This document shows, one piece after another, positions 52,501 to 55,380 of a stretch of 64,000 bases of DNA. Within the stretch, counting starts at the first letter, position 1. Each line of letters starts with the position of its first letter. The position numbers and the translations under genes were made by a program. The notes below the pieces were generated by a model. That model made no database searches. It was not told the origin of the DNA and saw only the letters and a list, made by a program, of their open reading frames with translations. This DNA is from Heterocephalus glaber. Taxonomy: Eukaryota > Chordata > Mammalia > Rodentia > Bathyergidae. Location of the stretch: positions 4,173,902-4,237,901 of the forward strand of contig NW_004624882.1 of NCBI RefSeq assembly GCF_000247695.1, in the 5' to 3' direction.

Positions 52501-55380
52501 TCTCACACACCACTCTGTCATAGTACCCAAAGAAAAAGCAAACCAAACGACACCACATGATGCTTGGCCTTCTGCCTTCCCACTCACAGTGAGCAACGCC
52601 ATCTGGAACCCCACCCCAGCCACCCTGGGACCCCACCCTGACTCTCATCCACAAAGAACCCCTGCTCTTCCCCTTGCTAGACTACTTGAAGGGTCTTCAA
52701 GATGGGTGACTCCTACCACTGGATATAATCTTGGCTGATGGCATGTCCTCTTTCCTGTCTCCCCTTAGTCCAATGAGACCAACCAGACTGCCCTCCATAA
52801 TCGGCCCAGTTTCTGTCTTGGGCCACCACGGCCATTCTCCATACACTCACAAACATCACCTTCCCGACCTGCTGTGATCTCTTACATAGGAGCCTCTCCT
52901 ATGGCACAAAGTCCAGTTGCCCTGGCATGATAGAGGAGTCCCGAAACTCACCTGCCGGCTTCATCTCTATTTTCTGCCCTCTTCCTCCCAAATATCCTCT
53001 TCCCCAAGCCCCCAGATACGCTCATTGGACTCATCTCCACTCTTTTTTATGTTGTTTCTGTCCTCTTCGGCCCACCAGGAAAGCCCACTGCCTTCCTTCC
53101 AACACTTGCTACAAAGACACTTCCGGTTTGAACCTTCTCTGGCCCTCCCAGCACTGCCACTCTTACCACCTGCCACATGGCACATAATTGCTTTTATAGC
53201 TTTTTGCTTTCTCTGTAAACAGTGAGCCCTACGTAGGAGGGGCACAGCCTCAAGTGTCTTTATATTCTCAGGACATCTGCTTCGTCTATAGAAGAAAAAG
53301 TTATCAGGCCATAAAAAGGAAAGAAGCACTGACACCTGCTACAACCCTGAGGAACCTTGAAAACATTATGCTCGGTGAAGGAAAGCAGACACAAAAGCCC
53401 AGAGAGTGTATGATTCTATAGCTGTGAAATGTCTGGAACATGCAAGGCCTCAAGGACGGAAAGCAGACTGATCACTACCAGAGACTGGAGAGAAGGGAAC
53501 AAAGAGTGACTGCTTCCTAAGGATGAATTTCCCTTTGCGGCTGTGGAAAACGGTTTGGAACTGGACAGAGGTGGTGTTTGTATGATACTGTGAATGCACC
53601 AAATGCTACTGAACTGTTCACTTTAAAATGGTTCATTTCATGATCTGTGCATTTACCTGGAAAGGGTCAGACATATAAATTTTAGGTTGAGTTTATTTTA
53701 ATACACACACGTGCACACTAAATGTTCCAAGGTAAGTTTTCCCTTGGAAACACCTTGTTGATAACCCCTACTCAGCCTTGTACACCGCCACCTGAGGCTC
53801 TTGGCTTCCTTCTCCAGACCTTAAAAGCTCACATAGCAGAACAGAAAATTGAACATCAGAATCTGACCTCAGATCCTGAGTTCAGATTCAGTGGGCCTGG
53901 GTTGGGGGAATCAGGACCTCTGCAACTGTCCACATGTTCCCGATGCAGCTATCAACTGGCAGGATTCACACTGTCCCAGTGCCCTGGAGGCTCTTGGGAA
54001 CCGCGAAGGCTATCAAGACGGGGACCTTCTGGTCTCCCCCCACGCACCATTGACCTGCATGGCTCCAATTTCGCTATGTGATTCCGCAGATTCTGTGCTT
54101 TAAAGAGTTTAATAGCTGTGCGCTCAAGGGTTGAGGTCCTGGGTGGGCTCCAAGGAAAAAGGTGGTACGACCCCAGGGCTGCTGTGTTCATCTACCCTCT
54201 CTCACATGCTGGATCATCCCTCATGCTTCTGACAGCTGCGAGAAAGTCACTGGTGATTATTTGCTTTTCAGGGTTCATGCCCACTTCTAGCCTGTCAAAC
54301 CCTGGAGGGTAGAGATTAAGTCTTAATTTCCTGTGTCTCTAAAGCCTGAACAGAGCTGGCAGCACAGAGGTGCTCTATGAATGCTTACTGTGATTCAGAG
54401 AGCGAGCCAGCAAGGAACATCATTGGCAAACAAGGGGGCGCAGAGCAGCGGGCAAGCTGGGCTTACAAGTTACAAGAGTGATGGGTCAGAACGGATCCTC
54501 AGCTGCAGCGCGGCAGCTGGCAGGCTTTTCCAGCAAGGCTAGATAGGACAAATGTCTAAAATGAGACAAAGCCTCTGAAGAAGGGTTTGTCCCCAAGCAC
54601 TAACCACATGTGGGGATGGCCCACTTTCTGTGGGCCACAGGTGGGGCCATCCTGTGCACTGTAGGACATCTAGCAGCAGCCCTGGTCTCCATCACTGGAC
54701 GCTGGCAGTAACTCTCTCGGGCATGGCTATAGTGAACGCCTCCAGTGTCAAGTGACCCTGGGGGCAAAATCATCCCAAGTTGAGAACCAGCGCTCCACAC
54801 AGTTCTACAAAGGACATTGGTACGGTCAGAGACCTATCACCTTCTACACACACACACAGATCAAAAAGCTTGGTGTGCTAAAAATAAACATACAAGACAA
54901 AATGAAATTAAGGGAACCACTTGGGCCCTTACTAGTCCAAGAACTCAAAAGTGCTATTTTTTAATAAACAACCTTTTTATCATGAGAAGTATTTCTGTTT
55001 CCAGACTGCCTGGGCAATTAATTCCTTATATTAAATATTACAATTCTGCATTAAACACACGCACGCAGTCCTCAGACATAGATGTAGTACAGCTACACTG
55101 TAACTGGTTTTTGACTGAGAATCAGCTAATGAAAACTGCATATTAGATGTAGAAAACCCTATTTAATGTTGCATTGGACAGAAATAATGATTTTGCTTTA
55201 CAAAGCACTTCCGTGATTCAACCTGAAAATTCAGTCACATGTAATGATGTGAATATGGAATTCTACTTACTATTTATGTGGTCCATATAATAAATTCCAA
55301 TTTGTTTATCATATACAGTTTCCCATCCTAAAGGAAGCTCGTCCCCAACACAATCAGCAAAGGTCAATGGCTTTGTTATC
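1322..55380 (-). CDS. WWC3: WWC3, central portion (16 internal coding exons; both ends outside the window)
   Basis: Spliced gene encoding a WW/C2 scaffold of the KIBRA family. Coding segments in transcript order: 55380-55271, 51997-51794, 43062-42986, 41911-41832, 29553-29424, 26899-26750, 24743-24670, 15615-15373, 13511-13422, 12695-12130, 7208-7088, 5909-5835, 5090-5004, 3924-3732, 2273-2106, 1473-1322. They total 2520 bp and join in one open frame of about 840 residues: WW2 at 15-46, coiled coil from about 47, more helix to about 387, Ser-rich region 387-576, C2 at about 634-757, charged helix at about 791-841. WWC3 is preferred over WWC1 and WWC2 because e11 carries [15 protein letters not shown] where the paralogues, as I recall them, carry a CVSAAVSDESVAGDSGVYE-type motif, and because e16 has the WWC3-type ELAEER helix rather than a poly-Glu tract. 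By family knowledge the protein binds LATS kinases and promotes Hippo signalling. The start codon, WW1 and the C-terminus are not in the window. Confidence 0.95.
1474..2105. other. WWC3 intron 16 (e15 to e16)
   Basis: 632 bp. Contains one B1-ID SINE at 1715-1905. The rest shows nothing recognisable. Confidence 0.8.
1715..1905 (+). mobile_element. B1-ID composite SINE
   Basis: B1 half with TGTAATCCTAGTTATTCCAG and GAGACCGTGTCTCAAAATAA, joined to an ID half with GATGTAGCTCAGTAGTAGAA and the B-box-like GGTTCAACC. It is more diverged than the copy at 1044. Confidence 0.8.
2106..2273 (-). CDS. WWC3: WWC3 exon e15: end of C2 domain and linker
   Basis: 168 bp, exactly 56 codons, residues 735-790. 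Encodes [20 protein letters not shown], the last C2 strands, then [20 protein letters not shown] and a variable linker ending HISSGKT. The G.AQI.LA pattern is family-typical. The acceptor is CTGTCCAG. The donor is GTACTT, the poorest match in this gene region, but it is supported by the conserved GKT/DAVT join to e16. Both ends fall on codon boundaries, so the exon is skippable in frame. Confidence 0.92.
2274..3731. other. WWC3 intron 15 (e14 to e15)
   Basis: 1458 bp. The end next to e14 is a long purine-rich tract on the plus strand (about 3480-3725). No transposon is clearly recognised in 2274-3479, and the small open frames there look random. Confidence 0.7.
3480..3725. repeat. Purine-rich low-complexity tract (GA/GGAA-rich) beside exon e14
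   Basis: About 245 bp almost purely A and G on the plus strand, with GGAAGG, GAAAAG and GGGAGG units. In the WWC3 transcript it is a C/U-rich stretch beginning just after the e14 donor. Low-complexity translations across it (Ser/Phe/Leu-rich on the minus strand) are artefacts. Confidence 0.9.
3732..3924 (-). CDS. WWC3: WWC3 exon e14: C2 domain core
   Basis: 193 bp, residues 670-734. Encodes [20 protein letters not shown], then [20 protein letters not shown] and [24 protein letters not shown]. The VFNEVF and LQLYVCSV strands are core C2 signatures. The acceptor is GCCACCAG. The donor is GTATGG, which is weak. It is followed in the transcript by an unusual, long polypyrimidine run (purines on the plus strand, 3480-3725). 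Confidence 0.94.
3925..5003. other. WWC3 intron 14 (e13 to e14)
   Basis: 1079 bp, fairly GC-rich at 4180-4720. I see no recognisable repeat family or coding pattern. Open frames up to 157 aa in this stretch have no homology I can recognise. Confidence 0.6.
5004..5090 (-). CDS. WWC3: WWC3 exon e13: C2 domain, early strands
   Basis: 87 bp, residues 641-670. Encodes [20 protein letters not shown] then LVMREDCK(V). The hydrophobic [10 protein letters not shown] strand is typical of C2 strand 2. The acceptor is TTTCTAG and the donor GTAAGC. The exon length is a multiple of three and it shares its phase with e12 at both ends, so skipping would keep frame but remove part of the C2 fold. Confidence 0.93.
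5091..5834. other. WWC3 intron 13 (e12 to e13)
   Basis: 744 bp. Contains an old hAT-type (MER20-like) element at about 5155-5330 and a 16-base A run at about 5552. Nothing else recognised. Confidence 0.7.
5155..5330 (-). mobile_element. MER20-like hAT-Charlie DNA transposon remnant
   Basis: GGGGATTTTGCCCCAACCTA, then CCCCAGGGGACAT and GTCTGGAGACATT, are the antisense of the MER20-like 3' half, followed by GACCAGGGATGCTACT. Family name is from memory; boundaries are approximate. Confidence 0.65.
5835..5909 (-). CDS. WWC3: WWC3 exon e12: acidic linker into the C2 domain
   Basis: 75 bp, residues 616-641. Encodes [20 protein letters not shown] then HVGF(L). The acidic linker leads into the first beta strand of the C2 domain (QIHVGFL). 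The [10 protein letters not shown] stretch differs from the human sequence as I recall it, while its ends are conserved. The acceptor is GTTCAG and the donor GTGAGT. Exon length is a multiple of three. Confidence 0.92.
6274..6316. repeat. (AAGC)n tetranucleotide microsatellite
   Basis: Around ten tandem AAGC units with two single-base interruptions (AGGC, GAGC). Confidence 0.9.
6710..7062 (+). mobile_element. Rodent L1 3' end (end of ORF2 and 3'UTR)
   Basis: GAGTCATTTGGAGAAAAATG, ACCTTGAGACCATAATGTTA and a purine-rich 3'UTR (GAGATGGAGGGAGGGGAAAG) fit the 3' end of a rodent L1 lineage. The segment GAGAAACTCAAAGTATAAAT recurs in the copy at 32485, so the two are related. It ends about 26 bp from the e11 exon edge. 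Confidence 0.75.
7088..7208 (-). CDS. WWC3: WWC3 exon e11: conserved Ser/acidic motif
   Basis: 121 bp, residues 576-616. Encodes (T)[18 protein letters not shown], then [20 protein letters not shown] and K(R). A highly basic stretch (RRLERRARR) precedes the motif. The [15 protein letters not shown] form is WWC3-type rather than WWC1/2-type. The acceptor is TTTGCAG. The donor is GTTAGG, a weak match to GTRAGT with T at +3. The exon ends with AG of an Arg codon. Confidence 0.93.
8628..8800 (+). mobile_element. B1-ID composite SINE
   Basis: B1-type TATAATCCCAGTACTCTGGG and AGCAAGACCCTGTCTCAAAA precede an ID half (GGGCTGGGGGTGTAGCTCAG, AATCCCCAGTTCCAC). A short degenerate GATA-type tail follows at 8815-8840. 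Confidence 0.85.
10940..11057 (+). mobile_element. MIR SINE fragment
   Basis: GGTGAGATGGCTCAAGGTTA, then GGCTAGCAGT and AATCCTGGTCTCCAGACT, follow the MIR core pattern (CAAGGTCAC..GCTAGTAAGTGG..CCAGGTCT). Ancient and diverged. Confidence 0.6.
11112..11330 (+). mobile_element. MER20-like hAT-Charlie DNA transposon remnant
   Basis: AGCAGTACCCCTGGCCTCT, CCAGTTGTGACAACCTAAAA and TTACCCAATGTCCCCTAGGC match the MER20-type pattern as remembered. Confidence 0.7.
12130..12695 (-). CDS. WWC3: WWC3 exon e10: large Ser-rich, GC-rich exon
   Basis: 566 bp, residues 387-576, the largest exon here. Begins (S)[12 protein letters not shown], followed by three seven-residue repeats [21 protein letters not shown] (residues 399-419). 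Then comes [13 protein letters not shown], the hydrophobic [12 protein letters not shown] segment, a Ser-rich run containing [17 protein letters not shown], and a Pro/Gly-rich tail ending GAGAPATG(T). The region is probably disordered and phosphorylatable (SP and RxxS-like sites), which is an inference. The sequence is GC-rich in contrast to the AT-rich introns. That explains the long but spurious plus-strand open frames over it. The acceptor is TCTTTCAG and the donor GTAAGT. Confidence 0.96.
12599..12661 (-). repeat. Three 21-bp tandem repeats inside exon e10
   Basis: 63 bp coding for three consecutive copies of SSRGSL(A/S). The copies differ at synonymous positions (for example AGC versus TCC for Ser), so the protein repeat is better kept than the DNA repeat. 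That suggests an old duplication maintained by selection. Human WWC3 has the same triplication as I recall it. Confidence 0.9.
12696..13421. other. WWC3 intron 10 (e9 to e10)
   Basis: 726 bp between e9 and the large Ser-rich exon. I recognise no repeat or second exon in it. Confidence 0.7.
13422..13511 (-). CDS. WWC3: WWC3 exon e9: end of second coiled coil
   Basis: 90 bp, residues 357-387. Encodes [20 protein letters not shown] then TSYLQSQLK(S). The LEEAT.L...L.SQLK(S)L motif is shared by all WWC paralogues. The acceptor is CCTACAG and the donor GTAGGT. A solo LTR (13650-14124) sits 138 bp upstream of its acceptor, but the splice site itself looks undisturbed. Confidence 0.94.
13650..14124 (+). 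mobile_element. Solo LTR of an ERVL-MaLR-type endogenous retroelement
   Basis: 475 bp with TG...CA ends (TGTTATGACTTGTGTC at the left, GTAACTAAGACA at the right) and internal motifs CCCCCCAAAGCCTCATG, ACTGAAACCTCTACAAACCG and GTGAGCTAAC typical of MST/THE/MLT-type LTRs. It is flanked by a perfect 5-bp duplication AGGTC (13645-13649 and 14125-14129). No internal retroviral gene sequence is present. Confidence 0.85.
15068..15258. mobile_element. Tigger-type (MER2-like) DNA transposon remnant
   Basis: One end has CCAAAATCTGAAATGATTCA and the other GCATTTTGGATAAGGGATAG, which are the inverted-repeat features of TcMar-Tigger non-autonomous elements. Short AT-rich internal deletion derivative. Confidence 0.7.
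15373..15615 (-). CDS. WWC3: WWC3 exon e8: second coiled-coil block
   Basis: 243 bp, residues 276-357. Encodes [20 protein letters not shown], then [20 protein letters not shown] and a Glu/Arg/Leu-rich helix ([20 protein letters not shown]) ending ATSAQGATE(R). The NESWPG turn followed by (E/D)RDRL..I.EKE is diagnostic of the WWC family. The acceptor is TCTTGCAG and the donor GTGAGC. It follows the large 9.05 kb intron 8. Confidence 0.95.
17545..17628 (-). mobile_element. ID SINE fragment
   Basis: GGTGCTCAGAATCAAACCCA, then GGGCCTCACACGGGCTCTACC and CTGAGCTCCACCCC, read as an antisense ID (tRNA-derived) element. It is diverged and shortened. Confidence 0.65.
19803..19897. repeat. Pyrimidine-rich (CTTT/CCTT)n tail
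   Basis: T/C-rich low-complexity stretch abutting the reverse SINE. It is most simply the expanded A-rich tail of that SINE seen from the opposite strand. Confidence 0.75.
19898..20085 (-). mobile_element. B1-ID composite SINE, reverse
   Basis: Antisense ID half (AATCCAGGGCCTTTGCACTG, AGCTGTATCTCCAGCCCC), then antisense B1 half (AAGACAGGGTCTTTCTTGC, CAGCCTCCCAGAGTGCTGGG). Intact order for a dimer on the minus strand. Confidence 0.85.
20566..20658 (+). mobile_element. ID SINE, GTGGTTTCGCCGCC subfamily
   Basis: GGGCCGGGGATTTAGCTCAG, GTGGTTTCGCCGCCTGCTGC and CCTGGTACC, then an 18-base A tail. Flanked by a 13-bp duplication with one mismatch: GAAAATATAAAAC at 20550-20562 and GAAAATACAAAAC at 20659-20671. 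Confidence 0.92.
20943..21436 (+). mobile_element. ERVL-type (MLT2-like) solo LTR
   Basis: Starts TGTGATGGTTAATTTTACGG and ends GGAGAACCCTGACTAACACA, with internal ATGTGGGTGGGAGTCATC and CATAAGCCAATTCCTGTAAT, the standard MLT2-type landmarks. Flanked by GTAGA (20938-20942) and GTAGG (21437-21441), a probable 5-bp duplication with one change. A CCA-rich stretch lies inside. No viral coding sequence. Confidence 0.85.
22722..22940 (+). mobile_element. MER20-like hAT-Charlie DNA transposon remnant
   Basis: CCCTGTGCACCATAGGAAGC, TACCCCAGAGCTGGGACAAC and GTGTCTCTGGACATTGCCAA fit the MER20-type pattern. Diverged. Confidence 0.65.
24670..24743 (-). CDS. WWC3: WWC3 exon e7: short helical exon
   Basis: 74 bp, residues 252-276. 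Encodes [20 protein letters not shown] then EARK(R). The (L/V).(K/R)VRL...YEEA pattern is the start of the second coiled-coil block in WWC proteins. The acceptor is GGAAAG, with a modest polypyrimidine tract. The donor is GTAAGA. The exon ends after AG of an Arg codon. Confidence 0.92.
24744..26749. other. WWC3 intron 7 (e6 to e7)
   Basis: 2006 bp, AT-rich. I recognise no repeat family, exon or RNA gene in it. Confidence 0.65.
26750..26899 (-). CDS. WWC3: WWC3 exon e6: divergent linker with GSQT motif
   Basis: 150 bp, exactly 50 codons, residues 202-251. Starts [12 protein letters not shown] and ends [12 protein letters not shown]. The middle (residues about 214-238) is the least conserved part so far and is likely a disordered linker between helices. 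The acceptor is TCTTGCAG and the donor GTATGT. Both ends are at codon boundaries, so skipping this exon would keep the frame. The DAGSQT motif supports the WWC assignment. Confidence 0.92.
26996..27055. repeat. (CA)n microsatellite, interrupted
   Basis: Imperfect ACAC run with TACACA interruptions, about 100 bp from the e6 acceptor. Confidence 0.9.
27320..27426 (+). mobile_element. B1-ID SINE, 5'-truncated
   Basis: A remnant of the B1 right end (AGACCTTGACTCAAAATACA) precedes an ID half with GGGCTGGGGACATACCTCAG and TTCAATCCCCAGCACC. The ID half lacks the central anticodon-arm region. Confidence 0.75.
28085..28190. mobile_element. MER5-like hAT-Charlie fragment
   Basis: CCAGAAATTCTAACTTAGTA, GGTCTAGGATGAAACC and TAAACTGCATTTAAGTAGCA resemble the middle of a MER5-type element. 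Ends unclear. Confidence 0.5.
28515..28640 (+). mobile_element. L1 3' fragment
   Basis: TGGTGAAATACTACTCAACC and AAAGAATAAAGAGAATAAAG resemble the distal ORF2/3'UTR part of L1. Short and diverged. Confidence 0.5.
28847..29312 (+). mobile_element. MLT1-type MaLR solo LTR
   Basis: Begins TGTTGTGGGTTGAGTTGTGT, with internal TTATTTGGAAATCAAGTCTT, TGAGGTCATATTGGATAGG and CCAATCCAATGCCTGGTG, and ends GAATAAATTTCTATTGTTTA through GGTACTTTGTTATGACAGCC. This follows the MLT1 consensus closely from end to end. A short CCA microsatellite sits inside at 29142-29159. Confidence 0.9.
29424..29553 (-). CDS. WWC3: WWC3 exon e5: IDRKM..LDEAQ helical segment
   Basis: 130 bp, residues 158-201. Encodes [20 protein letters not shown] then [23 protein letters not shown]. 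The motifs IDRKMS, LDEAQA and IKKAI.(T/S)GEKE are family hallmarks. The acceptor is TTAACCAG and the donor GTGAGG after CAG. The last codon is Gln where I recall human WWC3 having His in DLMHSL. WWC2 also has Gln there, so this is probably neutral variation. Confidence 0.94.
32021..32106 (+). mobile_element. ID SINE
   Basis: GGGCTGGAGGTGTGGCTCAG, GTGGTAGAGCACATGCTTAG and GGGTTCCACCCCTAGCACC with intact A and B boxes, ending in a C10 run and a short A tail. A different subfamily from the GTTTCGCCGCC copies. Confidence 0.9.
32485..32760 (+). mobile_element. Rodent L1 3'UTR fragment
   Basis: GAGAAACCCAAAGTATAAAT and TGGATCCTTTGCAAATGGGA, then AAAGATGGAGGGAAGGGGAG, match the L1 3' end at 6710 in order and spacing. 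Ends with ACATGTACTAATAC-type sequence like that copy. Confidence 0.7.
33660..33810. mobile_element. MIR SINE fragment
   Basis: AAGGCCCTAAGTGGCC and GGCACAGCAGGGATTCAAGC follow the MIR pattern (GTCACACAGC, CAGAGCCAGGATTCGAACC). Ancient copy, boundaries uncertain. Confidence 0.55.
33963..34168 (-). mobile_element. B1-ID composite SINE, reverse
   Basis: GTTTTGTTTTGTTTTAC (tail), GGGGATTGAACCCAGGGCCT, CTGAGCTAGATCTCCGGCC, then GTCTTGCTAAGTCATTAAG and CCTGCCTCAGCCTCCCAGAG. Full-length dimer in reverse orientation. Confidence 0.88.
34204..34298 (+). mobile_element. ID SINE, GTTCCACCGCC subfamily
   Basis: GGGCTGGGGATTTAAGCTCA, GTGGTTCCACCGCCTGCC and TTTGATCCCCGGTACC with a (CAAA)n tail. It lies 35 bp beyond the reverse SINE at 33963-34168. 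Imperfect duplication AACAAAAACCTGA / AACAAAAAACTGA flanks it. Confidence 0.9.
34604..34690 (+). mobile_element. ID SINE, GTTTCACCGCC subfamily
   Basis: GGCCAGGAATTTAGCTCAG, TTTCACCGCCTGCTGCGCAA and TTTGATCCCCGGTATC, then an A-rich tail. Flanking GCAGTACT and GCCAGTACT may be the target-site duplication. Confidence 0.88.
34792..34880 (+). mobile_element. MIR SINE fragment
   Basis: GGAAGGTGAAGTGATTTGCA, GCCAGTAAGTGACAGGGGTG and GGCCAGCATTCATCCTATTC fit the MIR core. Confidence 0.6.
35751..35895 (+). mobile_element. B1-type monomeric SINE
   Basis: GGCCAGGCATGATGGCACAA, CCTATAATCCCAGCACTTAG and GAGACATTTTCTCACAAAAA are B1 landmarks (A box, B box, terminal GAGAC..TCTCA). No ID half follows; an A-rich tail does. 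Confidence 0.85.
36118..36800 (-). mobile_element. L2-like LINE remnant, antisense
   Basis: CCCTGTGCCGGGAACTACCT, GGGCAAAGTCCTTGTCCTC and GACAATAAAAATAAATC read as the antisense of the L2 3' end, and later parts (GGAGAACGGCCGGATGGCC, CATCTAGGGCCTGGCTGTAT, TCTGAGTGAGTAC) continue the same old pattern. Boundaries approximate. Confidence 0.5.
37185..37445 (+). mobile_element. Old L1/HAL1-type fragment
   Basis: TACATTGAGATACTATCTTT, TGGGAACATTCATGGTAGTG and CAGCAAGTCCACTTTAAGGA resemble the distal ORF2/3' region of old L1. Ends at a short CA run. Confidence 0.6.
38018..38061. repeat. (GATA/GATG)n simple repeat, degenerate
   Basis: ATGGATAGATGGATAGATAG followed by GATTGATTAACTGACTGATT; tetranucleotide-period repeat. 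Confidence 0.85.
40425..40466. mobile_element. MIR left part, split by the LTR
   Basis: Ends CACAATCATCACTATTAT, the start of the MIR-type segment whose continuation (CCATTTACAGATGAG) is found after the LTR. Confidence 0.5.
40467..40850 (+). mobile_element. MLT1-type MaLR solo LTR inside an old MIR
   Basis: AATGTGACAGTATTTGGAGG, TGGATGAGGTCATAAGGGC, GCCATGTGAGGACACAGTGA and CACCTCCAGAACTATAAAAT are MLT1/MST-type landmarks. A 40-bp CT microsatellite interrupts it. MIR-like sequence is present on both sides. Confidence 0.85.
40644..40684. repeat. (CT)n dinucleotide microsatellite
   Basis: About 20 uninterrupted CT units. Likely to be length-variable between individuals. Confidence 0.95.
40851..40935. 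mobile_element. MIR right part, split by the LTR
   Basis: CACCATTTACAGATGAGAAA, then AAACAGGCATAGTAAGTG, is the MIR 3' region that continues from 40466. Confidence 0.6.
41222..41408 (-). mobile_element. MER20-like hAT-Charlie DNA transposon remnant
   Basis: Antisense of the MER20-type pattern: GTGCTTCTCAACTGGGGACA, AATGTCTCGAGACACTG and CAGTTGTTAAAACTAAAGGT, then GGCCAGGGATACTGC. Confidence 0.65.
41832..41911 (-). CDS. WWC3: WWC3 exon e4: coiled-coil segment
   Basis: 80 bp, residues 132-158. Encodes [20 protein letters not shown] then GVETLQ(E), a strongly helical, amphipathic segment continuing the coiled coil. The acceptor is TCTTTAG. The donor is GTGAGT, splitting a Glu codon GA/G with e5. 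Intron 4 upstream is only 1.07 kb, so e3 and e4 form a close pair. Confidence 0.94.
41912..42985. other. WWC3 intron 4 (e3 to e4)
   Basis: 1074 bp. Contains a MER5-like element (about 42205-42385). The rest is unassigned. Confidence 0.75.
42205..42385. mobile_element. MER5-like hAT-Charlie remnant
   Basis: AACATGGTCTCCAACTATCT, TTCACCAGGTGAGCTTCTTT and GCCCAGGGGTGGGCCTGGGA with GAATGTGAGAACCAGC at the far end follow the MER5-type layout. Confidence 0.6.
42986..43062 (-). CDS. WWC3: WWC3 exon e3: linker after the first helix
   Basis: 77 bp, residues 106-131. Encodes (S)[19 protein letters not shown] then ASRRDR. The KYDP..IKAEI motif is shared across the WWC family and marks the start of the next helical stretch. 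The acceptor is GTTTAG, completing a Ser codon split T/CC with e2. The donor is GTGAGT, at a codon boundary. Confidence 0.94.
44510..44612 (+). mobile_element. ID SINE
   Basis: GGGCTGGAGATGTAGTTCAG, GTGGTAGAGTACTTGCTTAG and TTTAATTCCCAGCACCACCC with a (CAAA)n tail. Belongs with the copy at 32021 rather than the CCGCC group. Confidence 0.9.
45785..45925. mobile_element. MIR SINE fragment
   Basis: TTTCCCCACTTTATAGATTA, AAAGACTGAGTTTGTAGTGA and ATTCATGGGATTTGTG follow the MIR core order. Confidence 0.5.
46380..46572. mobile_element. MER5-like hAT-Charlie remnant
   Basis: GTGGCTCTTAACTTGGGAAT, CACTAGGGGAGCTTTAAAGA and the mirrored end CAGCCAGGACTGAGAATCAC give the near-palindromic ends of this transposon type. 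Confidence 0.65.
46578..46795 (+). mobile_element. hAT-Charlie remnant of the same type as 50085-50283
   Basis: AGGTTGGCAATCTTTTCAGT, ATGGGCATGACTGTGTTCCA and GTTTGCAAACCTGTGG match, in opposite orientation, the element at 50085. Lies directly beside the preceding remnant. Confidence 0.65.
47672..47815 (+). mobile_element. MIR SINE
   Basis: CAGATCTGGGTTCAAATCCA, AGTTCTATTATTTACTGACT and AAGTTAGCCTCCCCGATATT follow the MIR consensus closely, including the tRNA-like B box. Confidence 0.75.
49483..49626 (-). mobile_element. Young ID SINE, reverse, with perfect 14-bp target-site duplication
   Basis: Element body 49497-49612 in reverse: a (GTTTT)n tail, TTGGTACCGAGGATCGAACT, CGGGACCGTGCGCTTGCGAG, the GGCGGCGG core and AACCACTGAGCTAAATCCCC. 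The 14-mer TGAGACAATGTTTT occurs at 49483-49496 and again at 49613-49626. CpGs are well preserved, which also indicates youth. Confidence 0.95.
49650..50084 (+). mobile_element. L1 ORF2 fragment, part 1
   Basis: CCCCAAAGCCAGTTCATTGA, TTTTAGCTAGACTGATTAAA and AAGATATCAATTATTGATAT correspond to the endonuclease-RT linker of an old L1. Reading frame is broken. Confidence 0.75.
50085..50283 (-). mobile_element. hAT-Charlie remnant nested in L1
   Basis: GGCAAACTCCCTGTGGGCCA, AATCTGGCTTCTTATCTGTA, TTTTATTGGAACACAGCCAG and AGCAAAGTTTGCTTACTTTT. The L1 sequence resumes on its far side. Confidence 0.75.
50284..50620 (+). mobile_element. L1 ORF2 fragment, part 2
   Basis: AACCTGAATAGCCCTATATC, CCCACAAAGAACTCCAGGCC, TGGTGAGTTCTACCAAACAG and CACTATCAGGCTGATACCAA are consecutive L1 ORF2 (RT) segments that continue part 1. 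Confidence 0.8.
51560..51680 (+). mobile_element. L2 LINE 3' end
   Basis: AATAAGCTCCATGAGGACAA, GGACCTTTCCTTTGTTAG and GGAGGCACTTGATAAATATT are L2 3'-end landmarks. About 110 bp from the e2 donor. Confidence 0.7.
51794..51997 (-). CDS. WWC3: WWC3 exon e2: end of WW2 and first coiled coil
   Basis: 204 bp, residues 38-106. Begins (K)[18 protein letters not shown] and continues through a Glu/Lys/Gln-rich helix (about 47-98) with [18 protein letters not shown], ending [10 protein letters not shown]. The position that holds the second Trp in a canonical WW domain is Ile (42, in TQIEDP), as in the WWC family generally. The acceptor is TTTCTAG and the donor GTGAGT. The helix is expected to mediate dimerisation, which is an inference from heptad-like spacing and family knowledge. 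Confidence 0.95.
53290..53650 (+). mobile_element. Old L1 3' end
   Basis: GGAACCTTGAAAACATTATG, AAGCAGACACAAAAGCCCAG, GTATGATTCTATAGCTGTGA and TTCACTTTAAAATGGTTCAT follow the L1M 3' end in order. Confidence 0.85.
54240..54400 (+). mobile_element. L2-like 3' end fragment
   Basis: GGAGGGTAGAGATTAAGTCT, CTAAAGCCTGAACAGAGCTG and GGTGCTCTATGAATGCTTAC follow the L2 3'-end layout. Confidence 0.55.
54608..54800 (+). mobile_element. MER20-like hAT-Charlie remnant
   Basis: CCATCCTGTGCACTGTAGGA, CATCTAGCAGCAGCCCTGGT and CCTGGGGGCAAAATCATCCC, ending GTTGAGAACCAGCGC. This is the best preserved of the five copies here. Confidence 0.75.
55271..55380 (-). CDS. WWC3: WWC3 exon e1: linker and most of WW domain 2
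   Basis: 110 bp, residues 1-38. Reads (R)[10 protein letters not shown] then [21 protein letters not shown]. It contains the first WW-domain Trp (residue 20) and the aromatic YY pair (31-32) of the central strand. The acceptor AG is at 55381-55382. The donor is a consensus GTAAGT. The first base completes an Arg codon whose first two bases lie in the upstream exon outside the window, and the exon ends one base into a Lys codon. The following exon supplies the rest of the domain. Confidence 0.95.

Larger units (their letters stand above)
51998..55270. other. WWC3 intron 2 (e1 to e2)
   Basis: 3273 bp. Recognised: a C/T-rich stretch 52340-53230 that may be old L2 sequence, L1 3' end 53290-53650, L2-like 54240-54400, MER20-like 54608-54800. 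54801-55270 shows nothing recognised. Confidence 0.7.

Noticed and set aside
52340..53230. C/T-rich stretch as a possible exon cluster or promoter
   Set aside because: No CpG island character and no WWC3 match. Old L2-like or low-complexity sequence is a simpler reading, but I could not prove it.
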